Positions 1-8,079 of a stretch of DNA of 64,000 nt are shown piece after piece; the first letter of the stretch is position 1, and every line of letters starts with the position of its first letter. Source of the stretch: Palsa-1447 sp964509885 (GTDB lineage: Bacteria > Verrucomicrobiota > Verrucomicrobiia > Opitutales > Opitutaceae). A program made the position numbers and the translations under genes. Location of the stretch: assembly GCA_964509885.1 (NCBI GenBank), contig CAZDZL010000009.1, positions 22,872-86,871 of the forward strand, in the 5' to 3' direction. The notes beneath the pieces were generated by a model. The model had not been told where the DNA came from, searched no databases, and saw nothing but the letters and a program-made list of their open reading frames with translations.

Positions 1-2
1 CG

Positions 3-131
3 CTCGCCAGGGCCGTCGCCGCCGCGGGGCCCCGGGTGAAACCCGCCCAGGTCCAGGCGTGGTTCACGACCTGGATGGCGCTCGGCTGGTTCTGCGCCCG
101 CGGGAATAAACGGCGCCCCCGCGCATCTTGA
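3..131 (+). CDS. C-terminal fragment of a truncated gene
   Basis: An open frame enters from the left window edge and stops at a TGA at 129-131, giving about 42 residues. It ends in an Ala/Val-rich stretch, a helix-like segment WFTTWMALGWF and a basic tail. The next gene is a DoxX protein starting 44 bases later on the same strand. A hydrophobic terminal helix of this kind upstream of DoxX resembles the C-terminus of DUF2063 (BufC/HvfC) proteins, which accompany DoxX in bufferin-type operons. That is inference from position and a short similarity only; the fragment could belong to any protein. Confidence 0.35.
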   Translation, partial: LARAVAAAGPRVKPAQVQAWFTTWMALGWFCARGNKRRPRAS

Positions 132-175
132 CCCTGTACTCGGAATCCCACCCCGGACAAAAGAAAGATCACCCC

Positions 176-634
176 ATGGCCCTCGTCTCCAAGCTCAACG
201 CCCTGCTCGCCAAGGTCGGAGGGTTCCTGAAATGCCCGCTCCTCCTCGTCATCCGGCTCTACTGGGGATGGCAGTTCTTCGTGGACGGCAAGGGAAAGCT
301 GACCCACCTGGACCGGGTGACGGCGTACTTCGCGAGCCTCAACATCCCGGCGCCGAGGCTGAACTGCATCCTCGCCTCCACCACAGAGTGCGTGTGCGGC
401 TTGCTTCTCCTCCTGGGCCTGCTCTCCCGCTTTGCGTCCCTCGCCCTGATCGGGGTCATGAGCGTCGCCTACCTGACGGCGGAGAGGGAGGCCCTGAACT
501 CGTTCTTCAGCGACCCCGACAAGTTCACGGGGGCCACGCCCTTCCTGTTCCTCTTTGCGTCCCTGATCATCTTCGCCTTCGGTCCCGGGAAGATCGCGCT
601 CGACACGCTGGTCTTCAAGGACGGGAAGGACTGA
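176..634 (+). CDS. DoxX family membrane protein
   Basis: 152 residues with about four hydrophobic segments, as usual for DoxX/DoxD-like inner-membrane proteins. The first helix carries the family-like pattern LVIRLYWGWQFF followed by a GKGKL turn. The third region reads GLLLLLGLLSRFASLALI, typical of DoxX. The ATG at 176 is preferred over an in-frame TTG at 128 because homology-like sequence begins only after it. DoxX proteins have been linked to oxidative and thiol stress and occur beside DUF692/DUF2063 genes; the exact function here is not known. It follows a truncated same-strand gene and converges on the GYF protein. Confidence 0.85.
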   Translation: MALVSKLNALLAKVGGFLKCPLLLVIRLYWGWQFFVDGKGKLTHLDRVTAYFASLNIPAPRLNCILASTTECVCGLLLLLGLLSRFASLALIGVMSVAYLTAEREALNSFFSDPDKFTGATPFLFLFASLIIFAFGPGKIALDTLVFKDGKD

Positions 635-648
635 GGCCCCTGAGGGCC
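635..648. terminator. short GC hairpin between convergent genes
   Basis: GGCCC-CTGA-GGGCC forms a 5-bp stem with a 4-base loop directly after the doxX stop codon and before the end of the convergent GYF gene. There is no T-tract, so termination is uncertain. Confidence 0.35.
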
Positions 649-652
649 GCCG

Positions 653-1459
653 TCACCCGCGGGAGCTGAACAGGTCCTCGTAGGCGTAGACGAAGGCGCC
701 GACGATCAAGGGGATCGCCACGAAGATCCCCACGCCCAGGGCGAGGACGCCGACCAGAAGCACAGGTATCGCGAGGAGGCAGAGGGCAAAAACGGGCCAC
801 CAGTTCCGGGTGACCACGCGCCGGCTCAATTCCATCGTCTCCCAGAATCCCAGCCTCTTATCCACCGCGACAAGGGCGGTGAAGCTGTACGCCACGGCTA
901 GGTATATCCCGGGAAGGATAAGGCAGAGGACGCCCAGGGTCACGAGCAGGCCCTTGACGATGGCGATGACGAGGAGCGTGAGGAACGCCCTCGTGAACCC
1001 TGCGAAGGCATCCCCGAGCTCGGCCGGCTGGCCGCGTGCCTTGAGCAGGGTATAGTAGAGGGACCCGGCGCCGATGACGCCGCTGAAGAGGGTGTCGATC
1101 AAGTGAAGCCCCTGCCGGTCGACGCCGATGAGGACGGCGTGCATGACGCAGATGAGCAATGTCACGCCCACAAGCGGCCAGAAATTCGCCTTGAGGAGGG
1201 TCCAGCTGCGCTCGTAGCAGCCCAGGAAGTCGAGGGTGACCCCGCGGTCGGCAACCTGTGCCGCCGAGATCCCCGCCGACCCCGCCGTGGCTGCCGACCC
1301 GGTGATCTCCGGGCAGTCCGCGATCGACTTCCATGTGTCGGTCCCGACCGCCCTGACCTTCGTGGAGAGGTTGGCGCGGCCCCCGGCGATCCACGCTCGG
1401 ACCTGGTCGATGCTCACCGGCCCGTATTCCTTCCCGTCGCCCCCGATGATCGTGTACAT
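653..1459 (-). CDS. GYF-domain (DUF4339) integral membrane protein
   Basis: 268 residues. Residues 1-50 (MYTIIGGDGKEYGPVS... then WIAGGRAN) form a GYF_2/DUF4339 domain, a small module common at the cytoplasmic N-terminus of bacterial membrane proteins and thought to bind peptides. After a short linker (about 60-75) come several long hydrophobic stretches (about 90-115, 135-190, 225-260), like DUF975 or glycerophosphodiester-phosphodiesterase-type membrane domains. No catalytic motif is seen. It is divergent from the CHASE3 protein gene, with a large inverted repeat between them. The function is unknown. Confidence 0.75.
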   Translation of the reverse strand: MYTIIGGDGKEYGPVSIDQVRAWIAGGRANLSTKVRAVGTDTWKSIADCPEITGSAATAGSAGISAAQVADRGVTLDFLGCYERSWTLLKANFWPLVGVTLLICVMHAVLIGVDRQGLHLIDTLFSGVIGAGSLYYTLLKARGQPAELGDAFAGFTRAFLTLLVIAIVKGLLVTLGVLCLILPGIYLAVAYSFTALVAVDKRLGFWETMELSRRVVTRNWWPVFALCLLAIPVLLVGVLALGVGIFVAIPLIVGAFVYAYEDLFSSRG

Positions 1460-1484
1460 GGGCGCAGTCCGTCAGTCCTTGGCG

Positions 1485-1523
1485 AAAACGTCAACCACGC
1501 GGGGCCTTGGGCGTTGACGTTTT
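1485..1523. repeat. 11-bp inverted repeat in divergent intergenic region
   Basis: AAAACGTCAAC (1485-1495) and GTTGACGTTTT (1513-1523) are exact reverse complements separated by 17 bases. They lie between the start of the GYF protein (minus strand) and the CHASE3 protein (plus strand). Each arm contains TTGACG, a good -35 sequence, on one strand. It may be a regulator-binding site or paired -35 elements; a regulator is not identified. Confidence 0.5.
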
Positions 1524-1606
1524 TGCGCCCGCGCGGCGTGATGGTCCCGTCAGGGGTGCGTGCCCCCGGGCCTGGGCGGGCGTCGCCGGGATGCGCACCC
1601 GTTCCC

Positions 1607-3130
1607 ATGTCCACACAATCCCTGGCCAGCAGGTGGGCCGGCAACTCGGCCTTCCGCAATTTTCCCCGTTATGCGGGCGCCGCGGTGGTGCTGACCGCCC
1701 TCCTGGTCATCGCGAGCTGGTATGCCCACTGGAGCAGGGTCCTTCAGATGGTCCCCGGCAGCGCGCCGATGCAGTACAACACGGCGCTGTGCTTCGTGTT
1801 CCTGGGCGCCGGGCTGCTCCTTCTGACGCTGCGGCGCCCACGCGCCGCCTTGCTCGCGGCCGCCCTGTCCGCGGGCCTGGCCGGGCTGACGCTCCTGGAA
1901 TACCTCGGCCACTGGGACCTCGGGATAGACGAGCTGTTTCACAAGCCGTTCTTCGAGGCCCAGACGGCGTACCCGGGGCGCATGTCCCCGCTCGCCGCGG
2001 TGTGCTTCACCTTCATGGGGGCGGCCGTCGCGCTGTGCGGGACGAGGCGCCCGTCGGCGCGCCGGATAACGGCCGCGGCGGCCCTGTCATGCGTCGCGGG
2101 CGTCATCGCCTTTGTCGCGCTGCTTGGCTTCGCAGCGGGGATAGAGCCCGCCTACAGCTGGGGCTCGTACTCGGCGATGGCGGTGAACACCGCCCTGGTC
2201 TTCATCGTCGTCAGCACCGGCGTCATCGGCTGGTCGTGGCAGCTGGCCGCGCGGATCAACACGAACTTCCTGAGGTGGCTCCCCCTCGTCGGATCCGTGA
2301 CGCTCATGGCCATGGTCACCGTCGTGGCCGCCGTAAACGTCACGGAGCTGAAGGCCGCCGCCGCCTGGCGCCGGCACACCATCCAGGTGGTCCTCCGGGC
2401 GCAGGCCTTCGAGGAGAACATCACCGACACGCAGCGGGGGATCCGCGGCTACGTCACGCTGGCTGACGCCGGCGCGCTCGCCTCCTACCGGGCAGGCCTC
2501 GCGCTCGAGCCGCAGATGTTCAGCGAGCTCACCGACCTGACAAGTGACAACGCGGCGCAGCAGCGCCGCCTGGAGCGGCTCGCAGCGGCCGTGCAGGAGC
2601 TCTTTGCCTACGACCGCCGGACGCTGGACACGTATGAGAAGGCGGGTGCCGACGCGGTCCGGGTCCTGGACGCCACGGGCGAGAGCCGCAGGCTCTACGG
2701 GGACGCCCGCAACACAATCCGGGAGTTTTCGCAGGAGGAGGAGCAGCTGCTGTTCGTGCGCGACGCCTCGGAGAAGGCCGACACCGTCAGCGCCGGCCGC
2801 CTGCTCATTTTCGGCAGCCTTCTGGCGGCGGCGCTCCTTATCGTGGCCAATGTCATGGTCGGGCGCGAGATGAGGCACCGCCAGCGCGTCGAGGTCGAGC
2901 GCGAGCGCCTCATCGACGAGCTCAGGCGGGCCCTCGAGGAGGTCAAGTCCCTCTCGGGCATGATCCCCATCTGCGGCTGGTGCAAAAGCATCCGATCGGA
3001 CGAGGGCTACTGGCAGTCGGTCGAGCAGTACGTGCGCGAGCACACCGACGTGACATTCACGCACGGGATATGCCCGACCTGCGCCGAGAAGTTCAAGGCC
3101 GAGGCGCTCGCCGCGGCAAAGGCGCCGTAG
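1607..3130 (+). CDS. CHASE3-domain membrane sensor-like protein with C-terminal Cys cluster
   Basis: 507 residues. The N-terminal half has about seven membrane helices (to about residue 240), resembling a MASE-type sensor domain. A CHASE3-like extracytoplasmic helical domain follows (about 245-400, including ITDTQRGIRGYVTL) and then one more membrane helix. The cytoplasmic end has a coiled coil rich in Arg/Glu and then the motif PICGWCKSIR...GICPTCAEKF. That Cys pattern is often seen at the C-terminus of bacterial signalling proteins and may bind metal. There is no histidine kinase, GGDEF or methyl-accepting domain. The ATG at 1607 is chosen because the upstream in-frame extension is antisense to the neighbour. 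It probably signals through a separate partner. Confidence 0.75.
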   Translation: MSTQSLASRWAGNSAFRNFPRYAGAAVVLTALLVIASWYAHWSRVLQMVPGSAPMQYNTALCFVFLGAGLLLLTLRRPRAALLAAALSAGLAGLTLLEYLGHWDLGIDELFHKPFFEAQTAYPGRMSPLAAVCFTFMGAAVALCGTRRPSARRITAAAALSCVAGVIAFVALLGFAAGIEPAYSWGSYSAMAVNTALVFIVVSTGVIGWSWQLAARINTNFLRWLPLVGSVTLMAMVTVVAAVNVTELKAAAAWRRHTIQVVLRAQAFEENITDTQRGIRGYVTLADAGALASYRAGLALEPQMFSELTDLTSDNAAQQRRLERLAAAVQELFAYDRRTLDTYEKAGADAVRVLDATGESRRLYGDARNTIREFSQEEEQLLFVRDASEKADTVSAGRLLIFGSLLAAALLIVANVMVGREMRHRQRVEVERERLIDELRRALEEVKSLSGMIPICGWCKSIRSDEGYWQSVEQYVREHTDVTFTHGICPTCAEKFKAEALAAAKAP

Positions 3131-3140
3131 GCCGCCGTGC

Positions 3141-4460
3141 CTACTGCTGCGGGGCGACGCCCGCCGCCCGCGCGATGGCCTGCCGGGCGAGGACGCAGTC
3201 GTAGCGCGCCTGCAGGCGGCTGAGCTCCGCCGAGCGGAGCGCGCTCTGGGCGTCCAGGAGCTCGAAATTCGTGATCACGCCGTTCGCGTAGCGGGTCTGG
3301 GCAAGCGCCAGGGCCTCCCGGGCCTGCTCCACCAGGGTGTCCGAGTTCGCGAGCCTCGACTTGGCCGCGTTGAAGTCCGAGTAGGCGTCCGCGACGTCGG
3401 TCGCGATCGTGTCGTTCATCTCGCGCTCGCGCGCCTGGGCCGACCTCACCCCCGCGTCGGCCTCCATGCGGTCGCCCAGCACGCGCCTGCCTGTGAAGAT
3501 CGGGACCTCGAGGGCGAGCCCCGCGGTCAGGTACCCCCTGTTGTCGTAGAGGTTCGGCACGACGCCGTTCTCCAGCCCGCCGGTGACCTGCGCGTCCAGC
3601 GTTGGCCTGTTGCCCCTGTCGGCGGCGTCGAGGCGGAGGCGGGCGGTGTGCTCGGCGTCCTGCGCGAGCTTCATCTCGGGTCTGTTGTTCAGGCCGTCGG
3701 CGATCGCGGCGGACTCGGGGATCGGGGGCGTCTCGGCGTCGAAGTCGCCGGTGAGCTCGAGGGGCGCCTGCAGGCCGCGCCCGAGGAGCTGGCGCAGGCC
3801 GTTCTCCTGCTTCTCGCGCAGGGAGAGGGTGTCGGTGAGGTGGTTGCGGGCGTTCGCGAGGCGCACCTGTGTGGTCAGCACGTCGAACTTTGTCGCGCTT
3901 CCCGCGCTGAACTTTCTCTCCGCGATGCGCAGGGCCTCCTCAAGGGCGGAGATCTCCTCCCGCGCGACGTCGGTCGAGCTGCGAAGGAGCAGGACCCCGT
4001 AGAAGGACTGGATCGCCTGGTAGCCGAGCTGGTGCCGCGTCTCCTCGAGGGCGTCCTGCGCCGAAATCTCGCCCGAGCGCGCCATCTCGACGAGCTTGTC
4101 GGTCCGCCCGAAGTCGGTGAGGAGCTGCCTCGCGGTGATGTTCACCCCGTAGGCGTCCTGCACGTTCTCGTAGATGGCGCCCGGGGGCAGGCCGGGTATG
4201 GAGATGGCGACGTAGGGGCGCAGGGAACTGTAGGTGTAGCCCGCGTGTCCGCTCACCTGGGGCATCCGGTCGGCGTTGGCCTGCACGGACCGCGCGCGCG
4301 CGGCGTCGACGGCGGCCTGAGCGGCGGCGATCGTGGGATAGCGCGCGAGGACCGACTGGATCGTCTGCCCGAGGCTCAGCGGCCCGGCGGGGGTTTCCTG
4401 CGCGCGCGCCGACGGGGCGAGCGCTGCGAGTGCCAGGAGGAAAAGGGCGGTGGTTCTCAT
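3141..4460 (-). CDS. TolC-family outer-membrane efflux protein
   Basis: 439 residues. A signal peptide is clear (MRTTALFLLALAALAPSARA, then QE). Two outer-membrane-efflux-protein halves follow, each with long amphipathic heptad helices and the typical ends SLRPYVAISIPGLP and ITARQLLTDFGR in the first, GYLTAGLALEVPIFTGRR and RYANGVITNFELLDAQ in the second. It should form the trimeric outer-membrane channel of a tripartite pump. It is the last gene of an operon with the EmrB-type and EmrA-type genes. The start at 4460 is chosen for the signal peptide; a longer in-frame start at 4541 would overlap emrB. Confidence 0.92.
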   Translation of the reverse strand: MRTTALFLLALAALAPSARAQETPAGPLSLGQTIQSVLARYPTIAAAQAAVDAARARSVQANADRMPQVSGHAGYTYSSLRPYVAISIPGLPPGAIYENVQDAYGVNITARQLLTDFGRTDKLVEMARSGEISAQDALEETRHQLGYQAIQSFYGVLLLRSSTDVAREEISALEEALRIAERKFSAGSATKFDVLTTQVRLANARNHLTDTLSLREKQENGLRQLLGRGLQAPLELTGDFDAETPPIPESAAIADGLNNRPEMKLAQDAEHTARLRLDAADRGNRPTLDAQVTGGLENGVVPNLYDNRGYLTAGLALEVPIFTGRRVLGDRMEADAGVRSAQAREREMNDTIATDVADAYSDFNAAKSRLANSDTLVEQAREALALAQTRYANGVITNFELLDAQSALRSAELSRLQARYDCVLARQAIARAAGVAPQQ

Positions 4461-4482
4461 TCGGTTTGCGGGGTTGGCGCCG

Positions 4483-6042
4483 TCAGTGTGCGTCGGCGGC
4501 CGCGGCCGCCTCCTTTGTAAGGGGCTTCGAGCGTCCGGCAAAGAGAATGAGCGGCACGCAGACGAGGGAAAGGAAGGCCACGAGGCGGTAGGCGTCGAGG
4601 TAGCTCAGGAGGCTCGCCTGGCGCTCGACGGTCGCCTCGAGGAGGGCGAGGGCATGGCGGGAGGCCTCCCAGGCCGTCTGCCCCTTTGCGATCAGCAGCT
4701 GGGTCATCTGCCCCAGCCGCGCCTCGGTGGCGGGGTCGCCCGGGGTGAGCCTCGACACCAGGTCGATCCGGTGGGCCGCCGTGCGGTGGTCGAGGAACGT
4801 GTTGATGAACGCGATGCCGAAGGAGCCCCCCATCTGCCTCATCATGTTGTTGAGGGCGACGCCCTGCGGGATGTCCCGCGGGTGCAGCCCGGACACGGCG
4901 AGCTGGGTGAGGGGGATGGTCACGAGGCTCAGCCCGAGGGCGCGCAGGATGATGGGCCAGAAGAAGTCGCCGGACTGGGCGCTCAGGTCGAGCAGCGAGA
5001 GCCTCCATGCGAACACGGCCACGATAGCGAAGCCCGTGACCACCATGACCTGGGGCGGGAAGCCCTTCATGAGGAGCCGGCCCATCAGCGGGAGGAAGAA
5101 CAGGGCCACGAGGGAGCCGGGCCAGAAGAGCATGCCGGTCTGCATCGCCGTGTATCCCAGCAGCCGCTGCGTGAACACGGGCACGATGAAGACGGTGGCG
5201 TACAGCGAGAAGCCGAGGATGAACGTGAGGCTCGCGCATATCGCGAGCTTGCGGCTCCTCAGGACCCGAAGGTCCACGACGGGGTGGTCCGTGAGCAGCT
5301 CCCGCGCGACGAAGGCGACCAGGGAGGCGGCGGCCAGGACGGACAGGACGACGATGTACCTCTTGGAGAACCAGTCCTCGGCCTCGCCGCGCTCGAGGAC
5401 CGTCTGGAGCGCGCCCAGGCCCGCCACGAGCAGGCCGATGCCGATCCAGTCGATCGTCTCGGCGTTGCGCGCGTGGCTGGGCTCCCTCACGAAGAGCCAC
5501 GAGAGGAGGGCGGCGACCAGCCCGATGGGCAGGTTGATGTAGAATATCCAGGGCCAAGAGTAGTGGTCGATGATCCAGCCCCCGAGGGTCGGGCCGATGG
5601 TGGGGCCGACAAAGAGCCCGACCGCGAAGATCGACGACGCGAAGCCGCGCTGGGCCACGGTATAGGCCTCGAAGAGGATGGCCTGCGACGTGGAGAGGAG
5701 CGCCCCGCCGCCGATGCCCTGGACGAACCGGAACGCCACCAGCTCCCAGATGTTGTGGGCGTTGCCGCACGCGACCGAGGCCGCAGTGAACAGCAGGATG
5801 GAGCCGATGTAGTAGTTGCGCCTGCCGAACCGCGCGGCGAGGAAGCTCGTCATCGGGATGATGATGACGTTCGCGATCGCGTACGCCGTCACGACCCAGG
5901 CGACGTCCTCGATGGTGGCCCCGAGGTTGCCGCTCATGTCGTTGAGCGCGACGTTGACGATGGACGTGTCGATGAGCTCGATGATCGCCGCGGCGACCAC
6001 CGTGATCGTTATGATCAGCTTGCGCAGTCCCTGTTCGGCCAT
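4483..6042 (-). CDS. EmrB/QacA-type (DHA2) MFS drug exporter
   Basis: 519 residues with about 14 hydrophobic segments, the DHA2 topology. The start contains IELIDTSIVNVALNDMSGNL, the usual helix-1 motif with the membrane Asp. A motif-A-like stretch FLAARFGRRNYYIGS and a motif-C-like segment AVGLFVGPTIGPTLGGWI are both visible. It should be the inner-membrane, proton-driven part of an EmrAB-TolC pump exporting hydrophobic toxic compounds. It lies 12 bases downstream of the HlyD-type gene and 22 bases upstream of the tolC-type gene on the same strand. The substrate cannot be read from sequence. Confidence 0.93.
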   Translation of the reverse strand: MAEQGLRKLIITITVVAAAIIELIDTSIVNVALNDMSGNLGATIEDVAWVVTAYAIANVIIIPMTSFLAARFGRRNYYIGSILLFTAASVACGNAHNIWELVAFRFVQGIGGGALLSTSQAILFEAYTVAQRGFASSIFAVGLFVGPTIGPTLGGWIIDHYSWPWIFYINLPIGLVAALLSWLFVREPSHARNAETIDWIGIGLLVAGLGALQTVLERGEAEDWFSKRYIVVLSVLAAASLVAFVARELLTDHPVVDLRVLRSRKLAICASLTFILGFSLYATVFIVPVFTQRLLGYTAMQTGMLFWPGSLVALFFLPLMGRLLMKGFPPQVMVVTGFAIVAVFAWRLSLLDLSAQSGDFFWPIILRALGLSLVTIPLTQLAVSGLHPRDIPQGVALNNMMRQMGGSFGIAFINTFLDHRTAAHRIDLVSRLTPGDPATEARLGQMTQLLIAKGQTAWEASRHALALLEATVERQASLLSYLDAYRLVAFLSLVCVPLILFAGRSKPLTKEAAAAADAH

Positions 6043-6054
6043 GGGACGGGGGCC

Positions 6055-7146
6055 CTACTCGGCGACGCGCACCGTTGCGTCCACGCTCATCCCCGGCCGG
6101 AGGGGGTGCCCGGCGTCCGGGGCCTCGGAGAGCATGATCTTGACCGGGACGCGCTGCGTCACCTTGACGAAGTTGCCCGTGGAATTGTCCGGGGGCAGGA
6201 GCGCGAACCGGGCGCCCGTGGCGCCGGAAATGGACTCGACCTTCCCGTGGAAGATGACGCCGGGATAGCTGTCGGCCTCAAACTCGACGTCCTGGCCCTG
6301 CTTCATCCGCGTGAGCTGGGTCTCCTTGAAGTTGGCGACGACCCAGACGTCCGACTCGGACGTGATGGACAGGAGGGTCTGCCCGGCCTGGACGAACTGC
6401 CCGGTCTCCACGTTCTTGCGGGACACGAGCCCCGCGATGGGGGCAGTGACCGAGGCGTACGTGCGCTGGAGCTTGGCGTAGTCCAGGTCGGCGGCCTTCT
6501 CGGACGCCTCGGTCTTCGCCGCGGCGACCCGGGCGGAGGCGACGGCGATGTCGAGGTCGGCCGTGGCGGCCTGGGTGCGCACCGCGTCCAGCTCGGCGGA
6601 GGCCGTGTCCGAGGCGGCCTTGGTGTCGTTGAGCTGGCTCTCCGTGATCGCGCCGGACTTGAGCAGGTTCGTGTCGCGCTCGAGGTCGCTCGCCGCCTTG
6701 CGCTGGCGCACGAGCGCGGTCTCGACGTTGGCCTTTGCTGTCAGGGCCGAGGCGCGGGCGCCCGCGAGCGCGGCCTCCGCGGTCGCGTGCCCGGCCATCG
6801 CGTTCTGGAGCGCGGCGTCGGCCTGCGCGACCTTCAGGTCGAGCTCCTTCGGGTCCACCTCGATCAGGACCTGGCCGGCGTCGACATGCTGGTTGTCCTT
6901 CACCACGACCCGTTCGACATATCCGGAGATCCTCGGGAGGACGGGGCTGATGTCCCCCTCGACCTGGGCGTCGTCGGTCTCCTCGTGGGCCTTGTAGTAC
7001 TGCCAGTGCCGGACGCCGACGATGGCTCCCACGACGACGGCGATCGCGGCCACCGCCACGATCGCGATCTTGTGGACGCCGTACTTGGACTTGGCTGCGT
7101 CCGCTCCCGCGGGGGCATCCGTGACTTCTGAGAGGGCTTTATGCAT
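6055..7146 (-). CDS. EmrA-type HlyD-family periplasmic adaptor
   Basis: 363 residues. A short cytoplasmic tail is followed by one membrane helix (about 27-45). The biotinyl-lipoyl-like half ETDDAQVEGDISPVLPRISG comes next, then a long Ala-rich alpha-hairpin coiled coil (about 95-215). The returning lipoyl half TYASVTAPIAGLVSRKNVETG and a beta-barrel with LPPDNSTGNFVKVTQRVPVK close the protein; these are standard EmrA-like signatures. It bridges the MFS exporter and the TolC-like channel. It is the first gene of the operon, with a palindromic operator overlapping its probable promoter 12-31 bases upstream. Confidence 0.93.
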   Translation of the reverse strand: MHKALSEVTDAPAGADAAKSKYGVHKIAIVAVAAIAVVVGAIVGVRHWQYYKAHEETDDAQVEGDISPVLPRISGYVERVVVKDNQHVDAGQVLIEVDPKELDLKVAQADAALQNAMAGHATAEAALAGARASALTAKANVETALVRQRKAASDLERDTNLLKSGAITESQLNDTKAASDTASAELDAVRTQAATADLDIAVASARVAAAKTEASEKAADLDYAKLQRTYASVTAPIAGLVSRKNVETGQFVQAGQTLLSITSESDVWVVANFKETQLTRMKQGQDVEFEADSYPGVIFHGKVESISGATGARFALLPPDNSTGNFVKVTQRVPVKIMLSEAPDAGHPLRPGMSVDATVRVAE

Positions 7147-7157
7147 CGCGTGAAAAT

Positions 7158-7177
7158 ATGATTAGGCACCTAATCAT
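7158..7177. promoter_or_regulatory. perfect palindromic operator of the efflux operon
   Basis: ATGATTAGG-CA-CCTAATCAT is a perfect 9-2-9 inverted repeat, 12 bases upstream of the emrA-type start codon in an otherwise GC-rich region. The TTAGG..CCTAA core is of the type bound by MarR-family repressors, which commonly control emrAB operons. No marR-like gene lies in this window, so the regulator assignment is inference. Confidence 0.75.
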
Positions 7178-7189
7178 CTGAGATTGCAA
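7161..7189 (-). promoter_or_regulatory. probable sigma-70 promoter of the efflux operon
   Basis: Reading the minus strand, TTGCAA (7189-7184) and CCTAAT (7166-7161) are separated by exactly 17 bases, each matching the consensus at four of six positions. The -10 lies inside the palindrome, so a bound repressor would block it. The predicted leader is only about 8 bases. Confidence 0.45.
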
Positions 7190-7198
7190 GCATGCTTG
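7187..7198. repeat. 12-bp perfect palindrome
   Basis: CAAGCATGCTTG, ten bases beyond the efflux operator, is perfectly self-complementary. It covers part of the predicted -35 region and may be a second protein-binding site; it may also be chance. Confidence 0.35.
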
Positions 7199-7249
7199 GT
7201 CATATATCCCCATAGACCGTCCCGGGGGCACGCCGGGCACTGTGCCTGC

Positions 7250-7948
7250 CTATTTATTGTCCAAGCTATTGAGGGGCAACTCGATCCAAGCCCCGACAGG
7301 GAGTTCGCCAAGCTCCAGGCTGCCAAATCGGACGCGCTGGAGCTCCGAGACGGGGCACCCCTGGCTCGCGAACATCCTCTTCACCTGGTGGTAGCGCCCC
7401 TCCGTGAGCGTGATCTCGGCCTCCCTTTCGCCGAGGCGCCTGAGGGTTGCCGGGGCGCAGGGCGCCGCCTCGCCGGCAAGAAGGAGCGTGCCGCTCGCGA
7501 AAAGGTCGTCGGCTCCCGGAGGGATGGCCGCGTCGAGCTTTGCGCGGTAGACCTTGGGCACCTTGTGCTTCGGGGACGTCAGCCGGTGCACCAGGGCGCT
7601 GCAGTCCGTCAGTAGAAGCAGCCCCGTCGTGTCCTTGTCGAGGCGGCCCACGCTCGTCACCGGGGGATTGCGCGCCTGCCACCGGGCGGGGAGGAGCCCG
7701 TACACGCTCGGGCCCTCGGCGGAATCGTGCGAGCATACGCGCCCCGCGGGCTTGTTGAGCATGAGAAGGAGCTCCCCGGGGTGGTCGAGCGGCCCGCCGT
7801 CGATCCTCACGTCCCCCGGCTGCGCCCGCCTGCCCGGGTCCCGCTCGGGGACGCCCTGGACGGTCACCCTTCCATCGAGGATCGCCTCGCGCACCTCGCG
7901 CCTCGATCCGTAGCCGAGACTGGCGAGAAGCTGGTCGATGCGGCGCAT
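7250..7948 (-). CDS. RsuA/RluB-family pseudouridine synthase
   Basis: 232 residues. An S4 RNA-binding domain (RIDQLLASLGYGSRREV, residues 3-19) is followed by the pseudouridine synthase catalytic motif SVGRLDKDTTGLLLLT. The Asp in GRLD is the nucleophile of the family. The ending EGRYHQVKRMFASQG is the conserved RsuA-class motif. The protein isomerises a specific uridine in rRNA, most likely U516-type of 16S rRNA if it is RsuA. The start at 7948 is preferred over 7987 because the S4 domain begins there. It is not obviously in an operon. Confidence 0.88.
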   Translation of the reverse strand: MRRIDQLLASLGYGSRREVREAILDGRVTVQGVPERDPGRRAQPGDVRIDGGPLDHPGELLLMLNKPAGRVCSHDSAEGPSVYGLLPARWQARNPPVTSVGRLDKDTTGLLLLTDCSALVHRLTSPKHKVPKVYRAKLDAAIPPGADDLFASGTLLLAGEAAPCAPATLRRLGEREAEITLTEGRYHQVKRMFASQGCPVSELQRVRFGSLELGELPVGAWIELPLNSLDNK

Positions 7949-8079
7949 TTCAGGGCGGATTGGGGCACTTTTGGGGCTCCAGATCAACCTGACGGTGGGC
8001 CCCCCATCGAGCGATAAGCCAAGAATAGGCTCGGCAACAACACCCTCATTTGGGATGTCTTACCTTCAACCACATATAT

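Noticed and set aside
1103..1606. Upstream extension of the CHASE3 protein frame.
   Set aside because: It is antisense to the GYF protein and has no signal-like or conserved content; ATG 1607 is used.
4450..7131. 893-residue open frame opposite the efflux operon.
   Set aside because: It is a shadow frame of GC-rich codons, rich in Arg/Gly/Glu/Asp, antisense to genes with clear domains.
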